Of a stretch of DNA of 64,000 nucleotides, positions 19,802-27,827 are shown piece after piece. Each line of letters begins with the position of its first letter. Positions within the stretch are counted from its first letter, which is position 1. This stretch comes from Erythrobacter mangrovi (lineage in GTDB: Bacteria; Pseudomonadota; Alphaproteobacteria; Sphingomonadales; Sphingomonadaceae). Under the pieces are notes generated by a model that searched no databases, was not told the origin of the DNA, and saw only the letters and a list, made by a program, of their open reading frames with translations. Where the stretch lies: the NCBI RefSeq assembly GCF_013260645.1, contig NZ_CP053921.1:2177763-2241762 (forward strand), in the 5' to 3' direction. The translations under genes and the position numbers were made by a program.

Positions 19802-20449
19802 ATGAAGGTGGTGGTGGACGCTCTCTGCATCGGTCAGCCCAAGCCATTCAACGGTGTCGAGCTTAGCGCAATCGACAAGCAGCCCGTGGCGGGGCCAGTT
19901 GCGATCCGCAGTTTCGGGATCGAAGGCGACATGGTCGCCGATACCAAGCACCATGGTGGCCCGGACATGGCCGTGCACCACTATCCGCGGGACCATTATG
20001 CCGCATGGGGCGAATGGCTCGGTGGCCATGACCTGCTGGCCCGTCCCGCTGCCTTCGGCGAGAACGTCCATGCCGCCGGGATCACCGAGGCCGATGTCCA
20101 CATCGGGGACCACTTCCGGCTGGGAACGGTACTGCTCGAAGTCAGCCAGCCGCGCCAACCGTGCTGGAAGATCGAACATCGCTTCGGCGCCAAGGGCATG
20201 GTCAAACGGATCATCAAGCAGCACAATTGCGGCTGGTATTATCGCGTCATCGAAGAAGGCATGGCCAGCGCGGGAGATCGGCTGGAGCAAGTCGAGACCG
20301 GCCACGACGAGTGGAGCGTCGCGCGGCTATTCGCCAAGCTCTATGACCCGGCTCACAAGGCAAGTCGCGAGGAACTGGAGGAAATTGCCGGGCTCGAGAG
20401 GTTGTGCGAACTGTGGCGATCCAAAGTTCGGACGACGCTCGACACGTAA
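19802..20449 (+). CDS. MOSC domain protein, YiiM-like
   Basis: 215-residue protein with a MOSC beta-barrel that probably carries sulfur or a molybdenum cofactor; YiiM relatives reduce N-hydroxylated compounds. The region FGIEGDMVADTKHHGGPDMAVHHY matches the YiiM core, and the likely cofactor cysteine is in SQPRQPCWKIEHRFG. The C-terminal helical end (SREELEEIAGLERLCELW) is the YiiM 3-alpha domain. The start was placed at MKVVVDA, the first ATG that begins the conserved fold. A dispersed repeat lies just upstream. Confidence 0.85.
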   Translation: MKVVVDALCIGQPKPFNGVELSAIDKQPVAGPVAIRSFGIEGDMVADTKHHGGPDMAVHHYPRDHYAAWGEWLGGHDLLARPAAFGENVHAAGITEADVHIGDHFRLGTVLLEVSQPRQPCWKIEHRFGAKGMVKRIIKQHNCGWYYRVIEEGMASAGDRLEQVETGHDEWSVARLFAKLYDPAHKASREELEEIAGLERLCELWRSKVRTTLDT

Positions 20450-20481
20450 CGTACCGACCGCTCAATTCCCTCATTTCATCG

Positions 20482-20497
20482 CTAAATTCGAGTTAAC
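20482..20497 (+). promoter_or_regulatory. Candidate CtrA box
   Basis: CTAA, seven bases, TTAAC: one mismatch from the TTAA-N7-TTAAC box bound by CtrA, the regulator downstream of CckA. It lies 83 bp upstream of the glycine-zipper gene. Such motifs occur by chance, so this is a weak call. Confidence 0.3.
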
Positions 20498-20579
20498 GTC
20501 ACTTGTTCATGGACGGTTCTGGACCCTGTGGCGATGAACTGCGTTGAGACGAGATAGCAGTCGCAATGAGGAACCTTAG

Positions 20580-20966
20580 ATGAAGAAGCTCGCCCTTGCA
20601 TTTGCAGCCGGCACCATGACCCTGGCCGGCCTTGCCATGTCCGCTCCGGCCGCCGCCGATCCGCCACCATGGGCGCCCGCGCACGGCAAGCGCGCCAAGG
20701 ATCGCGCGATCTATGACAGCCGCGGTTACTACCTCGAACCGCGCCGGATCACGCGCGACAGCTATATGTGGCGTGGCAGCGATGGCCGGTACTATTGCCG
20801 CCGCGACAATGGCACGACGGGCCTGGTGATCGGTGCCGGTGTCGGTGCGCTGGCCGGCCATGAACTCGCGGGGCGCGGCGACAAGACGCTCGGTGCGATC
20901 CTCGGCGGCGCGATTGGCGCGATCCTTGGTCGCGAGATCGATCGCGGTAGCCTGCAGTGCCGCTGA
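20580..20966 (+). CDS. Glycine-zipper surface protein
   Basis: 128-residue exported protein with an N-terminal signal (MKKLALAFAAGTMTLAGLAMS, cut near APAAA). The C-terminal half contains a glycine-zipper repeat (GLVIGAGVGALAGHELAGRG, then GAILGGAIGAILGREI), as in the 17-kDa surface antigen and related outer-membrane-associated proteins. There is no lipobox cysteine. The middle part is rich in Tyr and Arg. Family placement is good, the role is unknown. A strong terminator follows directly. Confidence 0.78.
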   Translation: MKKLALAFAAGTMTLAGLAMSAPAAADPPPWAPAHGKRAKDRAIYDSRGYYLEPRRITRDSYMWRGSDGRYYCRRDNGTTGLVIGAGVGALAGHELAGRGDKTLGAILGGAIGAILGREIDRGSLQCR

Positions 20967-20989
20967 TCGCCTGAGGATATCGAGCAATG

Positions 20990-21018
20990 GGGCGCCCGCA
21001 GCGACGGGCGCCCTTTTT
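20990..21018 (+). terminator. Intrinsic terminator of the glycine-zipper gene
   Basis: Perfect 9-bp stem GGGCGCCCG (20990-20998) with CGGGCGCCC (21005-21013), six-base loop, then five T residues. It serves the plus-strand gene; read the other way there is no T run, so it would not terminate the opposing phzF-like gene. Confidence 0.92.
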
Positions 21019-21020
21019 GC

Positions 21021-21869
21021 CTATGGCAGGCCGAGGCGCGCCTGACTCGCGATGGTGTAGCAGCGTCCGCCGATCCAGGTGCTGCCGTCCACCTCGCGTG
21101 TGCAGTCGACCAGGCCGTCGGCGCCGGTCATGCGGCCTTGTGCAGCCCGGTAATGGCCGCTTGCCAGTCCGGTATCGAACAGGTGCTGGGCAACCCCGGC
21201 GTTGAAACTGCCGGTCACCGGGTCTTCGCGAAACCGGCCTTGATGATCGCCGAAAAATGCTCGCAACTCCCAATCGGCGGCAGCACCCGGCTCACAAGGC
21301 CCAGCGAGGCCGATATCAGTCCCTGTCGGCGCCGTCGGCATTGGCTTCGCGGCAAGCACATCGGCCGCGCTGCGCAGGCGCAACACCTGCCATCCAGGGC
21401 CGTTCTGCGCATGCACGGCCTCAACCACCGCTTCCGGATCGACACCGGTCTTGGCAATCGCCGCAAGACGCTCTTCCTCGCTCAACGGGCCGCTGCGGGT
21501 CAGCGGCGGTGCCCGGAAGGCGTAGGCCCCGTCCTTCACGCGGATCTCGATCAGCCCCGCACCGCATTCCTGCACCACGACCCCATCGCGCTTCGGCTTG
21601 CCTCCGGCAGCAAGCCATGCATGGCAACTTCCCAGCGTTGGATGGCCGGCAAAGGGCAGTTCGCCGCCGGGATAGAAGATGCGCAGGCGATAGTCCGCGG
21701 CAGGATCGGTCGGCGGACACAGGAATGTGGCTTCCGAAAAACCAAGCCAGCAGGTCAGCCGGTGCATGGTTTCCGTGTCCAACCCTTCCCCATCGTGTAC
21801 GACCCCCAGCGGATTGCCAGACAGCGGCGCGGACGCGAACACATCGACCAAATCAAGCATCATATCCAT
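21021..21869 (-). CDS. PhzF family isomerase/epimerase
   Basis: 282-residue protein with the two-lobed PhzF fold. The N-terminal start LDLVDVFASAPLSGNPLGVV and catalytic glutamate E46 in GFSEATFL are diagnostic, and GELPFAGHPTLGSCH is the second family block. PhzF proteins isomerise or epimerise small acids; in a genome without visible phenazine genes this is most likely a general PhzF-like enzyme (YddE type). Its start may be Met1 or Met4. It is divergent from the SDR gene, with 79 bp between. Confidence 0.9.
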   Translation of the reverse strand: MDMMLDLVDVFASAPLSGNPLGVVHDGEGLDTETMHRLTCWLGFSEATFLCPPTDPAADYRLRIFYPGGELPFAGHPTLGSCHAWLAAGGKPKRDGVVVQECGAGLIEIRVKDGAYAFRAPPLTRSGPLSEEERLAAIAKTGVDPEAVVEAVHAQNGPGWQVLRLRSAADVLAAKPMPTAPTGTDIGLAGPCEPGAAADWELRAFFGDHQGRFREDPVTGSFNAGVAQHLFDTGLASGHYRAAQGRMTGADGLVDCTREVDGSTWIGGRCYTIASQARLGLP

Positions 21870-21948
21870 GACTCCTTCGCATGGCCTGTGCCCTAGCCAA
21901 TACCGGCATGATATGCTGAATTGCTACGCATGCTGAAAGCGTCTCTCC

Positions 21949-22722
21949 ATGAGTGATTTTACACGCCCTTCCGTGCTGGTAACCGGTGGTGCCAAGCGCC
22001 TTGGCGGCTTCATATCGCGAGCATTTGGCAAGGCGGGATGGCACGTGGTCATCCACTATCACACATCGGAGAATGCGGCCGAGCAATTGGCCCTGTCGCT
22101 CCCCAGCGCAGAGACCGTCAGGTGCGACCTGTGCGACGACACGGCCGCGGTCGCAATGATCGGGGAACTAGCCGCGCAACTGCCCGATTTCCGCGCACTG
22201 GTGAACTGCGCATCGCTGTTCGAATTCGATAGTGTAACCGCACTCGACCGCGAGGCGAACCGACGGGCTATGACGGTCAACGCGCGCACCCCTGCCTGCA
22301 TGGCACAGGCCTACCTTGCGCAGGCCAAAGCGCGTGAGGGCCGCCGCGTGATCCAGGTCACTGACCAGAAGATCGCCAATCCAAATCCCGACTTCTTCAG
22401 CTACACGATGAGCAAGCACGCGCTTGCAGCGACCGTACCCATGCTCGCAATGGGATCGCAGCACGCCAATGACCGCGTGTATGGGCTTGCCCCCGGTGCC
22501 ATTCTTGCAAGCCACGACCAGGATGAGGCGGAGACCGAAGTGTCACACCGCCTGAACCTGCTCGGCCGCAAGACTGCACCCGAAGAAGTGGCCGAGGCCG
22601 CCCTGTTCCTTGCCAGCGGCACGCTTGCCAGCGGGCAGACCCTGTTTGTCGATAGCGGCCAGCACCTGCTGAATCAGCCGCGCGACGTCATCTATCTTGC
22701 CCGTGAGGGAACCACCGCATGA
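21949..22722 (+). CDS. Short-chain dehydrogenase/reductase, FolM/pteridine-reductase-like
   Basis: 257-residue NAD(P)-dependent reductase. The cofactor motif TGGAKRLGG is at about 12-20 and the catalytic Tyr/Lys pair is in FSYTMSKHAL. The phrase VTDQKIANPNPDFFSY resembles dihydromonapterin or pteridine reductases, which suggests a pterin substrate. That would fit the molybdopterin enzyme two genes on, but this link is inference. The gene overlaps the next one by 4 bp (ATGA). Confidence 0.8.
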   Translation: MSDFTRPSVLVTGGAKRLGGFISRAFGKAGWHVVIHYHTSENAAEQLALSLPSAETVRCDLCDDTAAVAMIGELAAQLPDFRALVNCASLFEFDSVTALDREANRRAMTVNARTPACMAQAYLAQAKAREGRRVIQVTDQKIANPNPDFFSYTMSKHALAATVPMLAMGSQHANDRVYGLAPGAILASHDQDEAETEVSHRLNLLGRKTAPEEVAEAALFLASGTLASGQTLFVDSGQHLLNQPRDVIYLAREGTTA

Positions 22723-23390
22723 CCAAACACGCCCTGTCCACGCGCCTGTGGCACTGGCTCAACGTGATCTGCGTCGTCACCCTGTTCATGTCAGGCCTGA
22801 CGATCTCCAACGCTCACCGCTATCTTTACTGGGGTGACTGGGGCTTCTCACCCAGCATGGCATGGTACGCCGTTCCGCGCTTCCCCAACTGGATGACCAT
22901 TCCGGGCCGCTACAATCTGGCTGTAGCGCGCGACTGGCATATTCTGATGGCCTGGCCGTTCGCGGTCGGCCTGCTGTTCATGTGGGTGGCCATGCTGGCC
23001 AACCGACATTTCCAGCGTGACATCACCACTACCCGCGACGAATGGCGACCGAAGGCGATCTGGAAGGACATCGTCGAGCACCTCAAGCTCAACTTCGAGC
23101 ACGCGGGCGGTAAGTACAATTTTCTCCAGAAGCTTGCCTATGGCACCGTGCTCGGCGTGTTCCTACCGATGATGATCTTCACCGGCATCTCTATCAGTCC
23201 CGGTATGGAACCAAGCTTCGGATGGCTGGTCGACCTGCTCGGCGGGCGTCAATCGGCGCGCAGCCTGCACTTCATCTTCGCCTGGCTGCTCTTCGCCTTT
23301 TTCGTCGTCCATCTCGTACTCGTTCTGCTGTCGGGACCGATCGGGCAGATCCGCAGCATGATCACCGGAGGCAAGACTCATGAAGCGTAG
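22719..23390 (+). CDS. Cytochrome b561-type membrane subunit
   Basis: 223-residue membrane protein with four predicted helices and spaced histidines for b-type haem (H in RLWHWLN, in RDWHILMAW, and near LHFIFAWLL and FVVHLVLV). Such proteins donate electrons from the quinone pool to a partner oxidoreductase. It is coupled at both ends, by 4 bp with the SDR gene and 11 bp with the molybdopterin enzyme gene, so it very likely serves the latter, as YedZ does for YedY, although it is not itself a YedZ homologue by visible pattern. Confidence 0.85.
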   Translation: MTKHALSTRLWHWLNVICVVTLFMSGLTISNAHRYLYWGDWGFSPSMAWYAVPRFPNWMTIPGRYNLAVARDWHILMAWPFAVGLLFMWVAMLANRHFQRDITTTRDEWRPKAIWKDIVEHLKLNFEHAGGKYNFLQKLAYGTVLGVFLPMMIFTGISISPGMEPSFGWLVDLLGGRQSARSLHFIFAWLLFAFFVVHLVLVLLSGPIGQIRSMITGGKTHEA

Positions 23391-24120
23391 GGGTTTCATC
23401 GCCGGACTCGGCGCCCTGTGGGTCGCCGGCTGCAACAAGGTCGCCGATAGCGAGACCGGCTCGAAGCTGCTGTCGGCGGCGCAGGACTGGCACCAGGGCG
23501 CGCACCGGCTGCTCAACAACCGCGAGGCGCTGGCACCGGAGTACCCGCGCAGTGCGATCTCGCCTACGTTCCGCGGCAACGGCTCGACCGATCCGCAGAA
23601 TGGCGATTACCCGCGACATGCCGCCGAAGGCTTCGCCAACTGGCAACTCGAAGTGCGCGGGTTGGTCGAAACGCCGATGACCTACTCGCTCGAGAATATC
23701 CGCAAGCTTCCGCAGCGCACCCAGGTCACACGCCACGATTGCGTCGAGGGCTGGAGCGCGATCGGCGAATGGACCGGACCGCAACTCTCCTTGCTGCTCG
23801 ATGCGGCCAAGCTGAAGCCCGAAGCGAAGTTCATCGTGTTCCGCTGCGCGGACGACTACAAGGGACTTCGGTACTACGAGAGCATCGACCTCATCGACGC
23901 GTATCATCCGCAGACCATCCTCGCGCACCAGTTGAACGGCGAACCCCTCCCGATCAAGAACGGGGCGCCCTATCGCATGCGCATCGAACGCCAACTCGGC
24001 TACAAGCATGCCAAATACGTCACGGCGATCGAGGCTGTCGCTAGCCTTGAAGGCATCGGCGATGGCAAGGGCGGCTATTGGGAGGACCGCTCAGGCTACC
24101 AATGGTACGGCGGCATCTGA
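23380..24120 (+). CDS. Molybdopterin-dependent oxidoreductase (sulfite oxidase fold), lipoprotein
   Basis: 246-residue periplasmic Mo enzyme. The N-terminus MKRRGFIAGLGALWVAGC combines a twin-arginine motif with a lipobox whose cysteine is C18, suggesting Tat export and lipid anchoring. The molybdenum-ligating cysteine is C121 in TRHDCVEGWSAIG, and the fold blocks WQLEVRGLV and GAPYRMRIERQLGYKHAKYV are those of the sulfite-oxidase/YedY family. A GGAGG nine bases upstream inside the b561 gene supports the start. Sulfite, sulfoxide or another oxyanion are possible substrates. Confidence 0.88.
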   Translation: MKRRGFIAGLGALWVAGCNKVADSETGSKLLSAAQDWHQGAHRLLNNREALAPEYPRSAISPTFRGNGSTDPQNGDYPRHAAEGFANWQLEVRGLVETPMTYSLENIRKLPQRTQVTRHDCVEGWSAIGEWTGPQLSLLLDAAKLKPEAKFIVFRCADDYKGLRYYESIDLIDAYHPQTILAHQLNGEPLPIKNGAPYRMRIERQLGYKHAKYVTAIEAVASLEGIGDGKGGYWEDRSGYQWYGGI

Positions 24121-24226
24121 GGTTTAGCTCACAGCATCACCACCTTCCCCCAAGCCGTTGCGATTGACTCCCGGCGCGCTGCTGTCACATTGATTTCATC
24201 GGCTTACTTGGGAAAGGAGGCCGCGA

Positions 24227-25519
24227 ATGTGGCTGCTCGACAGGTTTCTCGCACGTGCGATCACGCACGGTCACATGATCGTGACCGACTATGACGGTAA
24301 GACCTACGAATACGGTATAGCAGGTGACGGGCAGCCGCCGCTGTGCATTCGGCTAACCAACAAGAAGGCCGCCAATCATATCGCCCGCTATCCGCAAGTC
24401 GGCGCCGGCGAGGCTTTCATGTGGGGCTGGCTCGAGATCGAGGAGCCGCATGATATCCGCGACTTGATCCTGTTCGTCACCGCGAACACCAAGCGGATCG
24501 GCGACAGCGCAATCAATGCACAGAGCCCACTGCGCAAGGCGGTGCAGAAGCTGGCGGCGAAGGCCGACGGCATCAACCTGCGCGGCAAGGCACGCCGCAA
24601 TGCCGAGCACACCTACAACCTCACCCGCCGCCTCTACGAGCTGTTCCTCGACGAGGACCGGCAATATACCATGGCCTATTATCGCGACGCCGACCCCGCG
24701 CAGACCAGCCTCGAGCAGGCGCAACGCGACAAGAAGGCGCATCTCGCGGCGAAGATGTTCATCCAGCCGGGCCAGCGTATCCTCGATATCGGCTGCGGCT
24801 GGGGCGGCCTCGCGCTCTATTTCGCACGGCACTACGACGTCGAGGTGCTCGGCGTGGCGCTTGCCCCCGACCAGATCGAGTTCTGCCGCGAGCGCGCCGA
24901 AGAGGCGGGTGTCGCCGACAAGGTCAAGTTCGAGCTGATGGACTATCGCGACGTCACCGGCAGCTTCGACCGGATCAGCTCCGTTGGCCTGCTCGAACAC
25001 GTCGGAACGCCGCACTACCCGCAGTTCTACGAGCACACGGCGCGGCTCTTGACGCCCAAGGGAGTGATGCTGAGTCACTGTTGCGGACGTGCCGGCCCGC
25101 CGGGGCACACCGACGCCTGGACGCGCAAGTACATCTTTCCTGGCGGCTATATCCCGGCACTCTCCGAACTGGTCACGCAGAGCGAGAAGTTCGGTTGGCA
25201 GGTCATGGACGTCGAGGCGATGCGCTTCCATTACAGCTACACGCTGGAGGAGTGGTACAAACGCACGGTCATGCACCGCGAGGAAATCGAGCGGCTCTAC
25301 GATCCGCAGTTCTACCGCATGTGGCTCTACTACCTCGCCGGTGCCGAGCAGAGCTTCCGCCATGGCGGAATGGTCAACTGGCAGTTGCTTTATGTGAAGG
25401 ACCGCGAGGCGATCCCCATGACCCGCGAATACATGGAGGCCGAAGAAGCCCGCCTGCGTGCCGCGGAAGACCCGCCGGTGTGGCATCTAGATCCGGCAAT
25501 CCGCGAGGCGGCCGAGTAA
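24227..25519 (+). CDS. Cyclopropane-fatty-acyl-phospholipid synthase family protein, copy 1
   Basis: 430-residue enzyme that methylenates unsaturated acyl chains of membrane phospholipids with SAM. The SAM motif is LDIGCGWGGLAL, and GRAGPPGHTDAWTRKYIFPGGYIPALSE is the family's active-site region. Conserved E in GLLEHVG. A strong RBS (AAAGGAGG) precedes the ATG. It is paralogous to the gene at 29337. Cfa and related methyltransferases (for branched or methylated chains) cannot be told apart here. Confidence 0.88.
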   Translation: MWLLDRFLARAITHGHMIVTDYDGKTYEYGIAGDGQPPLCIRLTNKKAANHIARYPQVGAGEAFMWGWLEIEEPHDIRDLILFVTANTKRIGDSAINAQSPLRKAVQKLAAKADGINLRGKARRNAEHTYNLTRRLYELFLDEDRQYTMAYYRDADPAQTSLEQAQRDKKAHLAAKMFIQPGQRILDIGCGWGGLALYFARHYDVEVLGVALAPDQIEFCRERAEEAGVADKVKFELMDYRDVTGSFDRISSVGLLEHVGTPHYPQFYEHTARLLTPKGVMLSHCCGRAGPPGHTDAWTRKYIFPGGYIPALSELVTQSEKFGWQVMDVEAMRFHYSYTLEEWYKRTVMHREEIERLYDPQFYRMWLYYLAGAEQSFRHGGMVNWQLLYVKDREAIPMTREYMEAEEARLRAAEDPPVWHLDPAIREAAE

Positions 25520-25562
25520 CGGTTTGTTAGACCGTTGGAGGAATTGCCTCCGCGTAGCCCGT

Positions 25563-25583
25563 CAGGATGGAACACATGGAACA
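25563..25583 (-). repeat. Dispersed TGTTCCA element, copy 2
   Basis: On the minus strand this is base-for-base identical over 21 bp to the element at 19762. It lies 44 bp after the end of the cyclopropane synthase gene in non-coding sequence. Confidence 0.75.
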
Positions 25584-25753
25584 GGGTCTTTAAAGAAAGG
25601 CCGCACCTGACACCAAAGCAAGCCAGCTAACGCAGGACATGCACAATGCTCTGCCGTTACGTGAAATTACTAAGTGAAAGAACATCCACGCCCCTAACCA
25701 ATTCCTTTGGCGTAGGAAAATTCTGCTGAGGTACAGATTCTCCTGAGTCCATC

Positions 25754-25784
25754 AAAGGATCGATCTCTGTTGAGATTGATCTTT
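25754..25784. promoter_or_regulatory. Hairpin in the tyrosinase leader, possible operator
   Basis: Inverted repeat with 13 base pairs (two of them G-T) between 25755-25767 and 25772-25784, loop TGTT. Four A/T-rich positions follow but no T run, so an operator or leader structure is more likely than a terminator. It is 138 bp upstream of the start. Confidence 0.5.
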
Positions 25785-25921
25785 GGTAAATAAAGGGCGG
25801 GAATTTCCAATACACAAAATCCGGTTTCTCTATGGTGCCCGCCACTCAATTCGAACTCATTCAGATGAGTGGAAAAATCGGGAAACGTGTCGCGCCACTC
25901 TAAATGATGGAGGGAGTCGAC

Positions 25922-27367
25922 ATGTTCGAAGCAAACCGGCGTTCCGTACTGGCGGGGGGCACTTCGCTTATTTTCCTTGCAACCTTGGGCGGCTGCGAAG
26001 ATCTCAAGAAGAAGATTGCCAACAGGCCGGTCCGCAAGGACATCGCCAATTTGGCGATCAACGACCCCATCCTCAATACCTATCGGGACGCGATAGCCCA
26101 AATGCAGGCATTGCCGCAGAGCGACCCGCGCAACTGGACCCGACAGGCCCAAATCCACCTCAACACCTGCCCGCACGGCAATTGGTTCTTCCTGCCCTGG
26201 CATCGCGCCTACCTGATGGCTCTCGACGACATTGTTCGCAAGCTAACGGGCAACAAGGACTTCTCGATGCCCTATTGGAACTGGACCTGCCAGCGCGCGA
26301 TACCTGCGCCGTTCTGGCAGGCCGGAAGCGTGCTCAACTACAGCCCGCGAAGCGCGACCTCTTCGAGCATGGCGAACGAGTCGATCGTCGGCGTGTCCGC
26401 CATGAATACCATTCTTGCCCAGACCGATTTCCAGCTGTTTGGCAGCGGCAAGGCAACCGCACTGCGCGGTGCGGGTGGCTTCCAAGGGCAGCTCGAACAG
26501 GGACCGCACAACTACATCCACGGTTTCGTTGGCGGAACGATGGGCTCCTATATGTCCCCTCTCGATCCGATCTTCTGGCTCCACCACTGCAATATCGATC
26601 GGGTGTGGTTCGACTGGAACAGCTCAGGCAAGGCCAATACGAACGATCCTGTCTACACGAATTTCAGGCTCGACATGTTCGTCGACGGCAACCAGCAACC
26701 GATGGACTTCCTGGTCGGGGTGATGGGCTTGGCGCCCTTGCTGACCTATCGCTACGAAGATCCGAAAGGGTGCGGGATCAACATCCGGCGGCTCGACGAA
26801 GCATCGTTGAAGGCGGTGCTCGAGCGAGGATCCGCGCAGCAACTGAAGATAAGCGAGCAGTTCCAGCCCCTAGGTCGCAACGTAACTATCTCCGGGCGTG
26901 CGCCAGAACGCGCCCGCCTCACGCTTCCGCCCGATACGCTGGGGCCGGCAATGGAGAGATCGACCGAGAACGACCGGCTGGTGTTACGCCTCGAGGACGT
27001 CCGGCTGGACACGGATCAGGAGAACTTCTTCGTGCGGGTCTACGTCAACAAGCCGGACAATGAAACGCCCTCGCCCGACTCTCCATCTTACGCCGGGGCA
27101 TTTGCCTTCTTCGTCGACAACGAACACAATCACGGTCCGCTGAACTATGTTGTCGACCTTTCCGGCGCGGTGAACCGGATGAGGAACGAAAGGCAGTCGG
27201 ACATGGCCAATGGCGCGCAAATCTCCTTCGAGCTCGTTCCCATTCGGGATGATGAGCAAGCGCTGGCGGCAGCCCAGCGTTCCGCCGTCAACATCGGTGC
27301 CGTGGTTCCCCAACTGGTCTCCACCATCGAAGCAGAGGGCACCAAGCCTGCCGATGGCGAGCGGTGA
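25922..27367 (+). CDS. Tyrosinase / polyphenol oxidase, Tat-type lipoprotein
   Basis: Type-3 copper oxidase of 481 residues acting on phenols and catechols. Copper A ligands are H79, H85 and H94 in HLNTCPHGNWFFLPWHR, with C83 placed as a possible thioether residue. Copper B ligands are H196 and H200 in HNYIHG and H221/H222 in FWLHHCNIDR. The start MFEANRRSVLAGG is set by GGAGGGA upstream. It has a twin-arginine motif and a lipobox ending at C25 (LGGC), unusual for tyrosinases. The C-terminal part (PSYAGAFAFFVDNEH) recalls the plant polyphenol-oxidase tail domain. It overlaps the next gene by 4 bp (GTGA). Confidence 0.92.
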   Translation: MFEANRRSVLAGGTSLIFLATLGGCEDLKKKIANRPVRKDIANLAINDPILNTYRDAIAQMQALPQSDPRNWTRQAQIHLNTCPHGNWFFLPWHRAYLMALDDIVRKLTGNKDFSMPYWNWTCQRAIPAPFWQAGSVLNYSPRSATSSSMANESIVGVSAMNTILAQTDFQLFGSGKATALRGAGGFQGQLEQGPHNYIHGFVGGTMGSYMSPLDPIFWLHHCNIDRVWFDWNSSGKANTNDPVYTNFRLDMFVDGNQQPMDFLVGVMGLAPLLTYRYEDPKGCGINIRRLDEASLKAVLERGSAQQLKISEQFQPLGRNVTISGRAPERARLTLPPDTLGPAMERSTENDRLVLRLEDVRLDTDQENFFVRVYVNKPDNETPSPDSPSYAGAFAFFVDNEHNHGPLNYVVDLSGAVNRMRNERQSDMANGAQISFELVPIRDDEQALAAAQRSAVNIGAVVPQLVSTIEAEGTKPADGER

Positions 27368-27783
27368 CGCTGTCGGTGGCCTGCGGCCTTGCGACGGCAT
27401 TGACCATCGGCATGGCCACAGGCTGTTCGGCACCCGCACCACCGGAGAACCATACCGAGCTGACCGAGATCGAAAGTTCGGGGGGCGGCAGCGTGCAGAT
27501 TGAACTTGGTGAGCACATGTCAGGCGAAATCACTGCCGACATTGGGGTCGCCGCCCGGTTCGCGACAGGTTCGATTACCATCCGAATCTATGCCGATAGC
27601 AGCGATACGCCCTTCGCCGCGCCCACGCTATTCCCGGTGGGCGCGACCGGAACCTTTGCGCTGTCCGTTCCGCATGGTGCGCGCAGCTTAACCTTCGTGG
27701 CGGTTGATACAGAGACCGGGAAGCCGCTACCGCAAAACGAAGCCCAGCTATCCGTGGTCCTGCGCGAACGGCAGCAACGGTAG
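27364..27783 (+). CDS. Small lipoprotein coupled to tyrosinase
   Basis: 139-residue protein of unknown function with a signal peptide and lipobox (IGMATGC, C21). It starts with GTG overlapping the tyrosinase stop, so the two are made together. The mature part is predicted beta-rich (SVQIELGEHMSGEIT, GSITIRIYA, TGTFALSVP, SLTFVAVDT) and may be an Ig-like or C2-like sandwich. Actinobacterial tyrosinases have a copper-delivering caddie protein encoded beside them, but no similarity to those was recognised; a partner role is inferred from coupling only. Confidence 0.7.
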   Translation: MTLSVACGLATALTIGMATGCSAPAPPENHTELTEIESSGGGSVQIELGEHMSGEITADIGVAARFATGSITIRIYADSSDTPFAAPTLFPVGATGTFALSVPHGARSLTFVAVDTETGKPLPQNEAQLSVVLRERQQR

Positions 27784-27827
27784 CGGGCCGCCACCGACGC
27801 GCCATTCCCTGTCAGAGGGGTGCACCC

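Larger units (their letters stand above)
25520..25921. other. Gene-free leader upstream of tyrosinase
   Basis: About 400 bp without a credible gene, visibly richer in A and T than its surroundings. It holds the second dispersed repeat (25563-25583) and a strong hairpin (25754-25784), and ends in GGAGGGA, the ribosome binding site of the tyrosinase gene. Short open frames here have no coding character. Confidence 0.6.
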
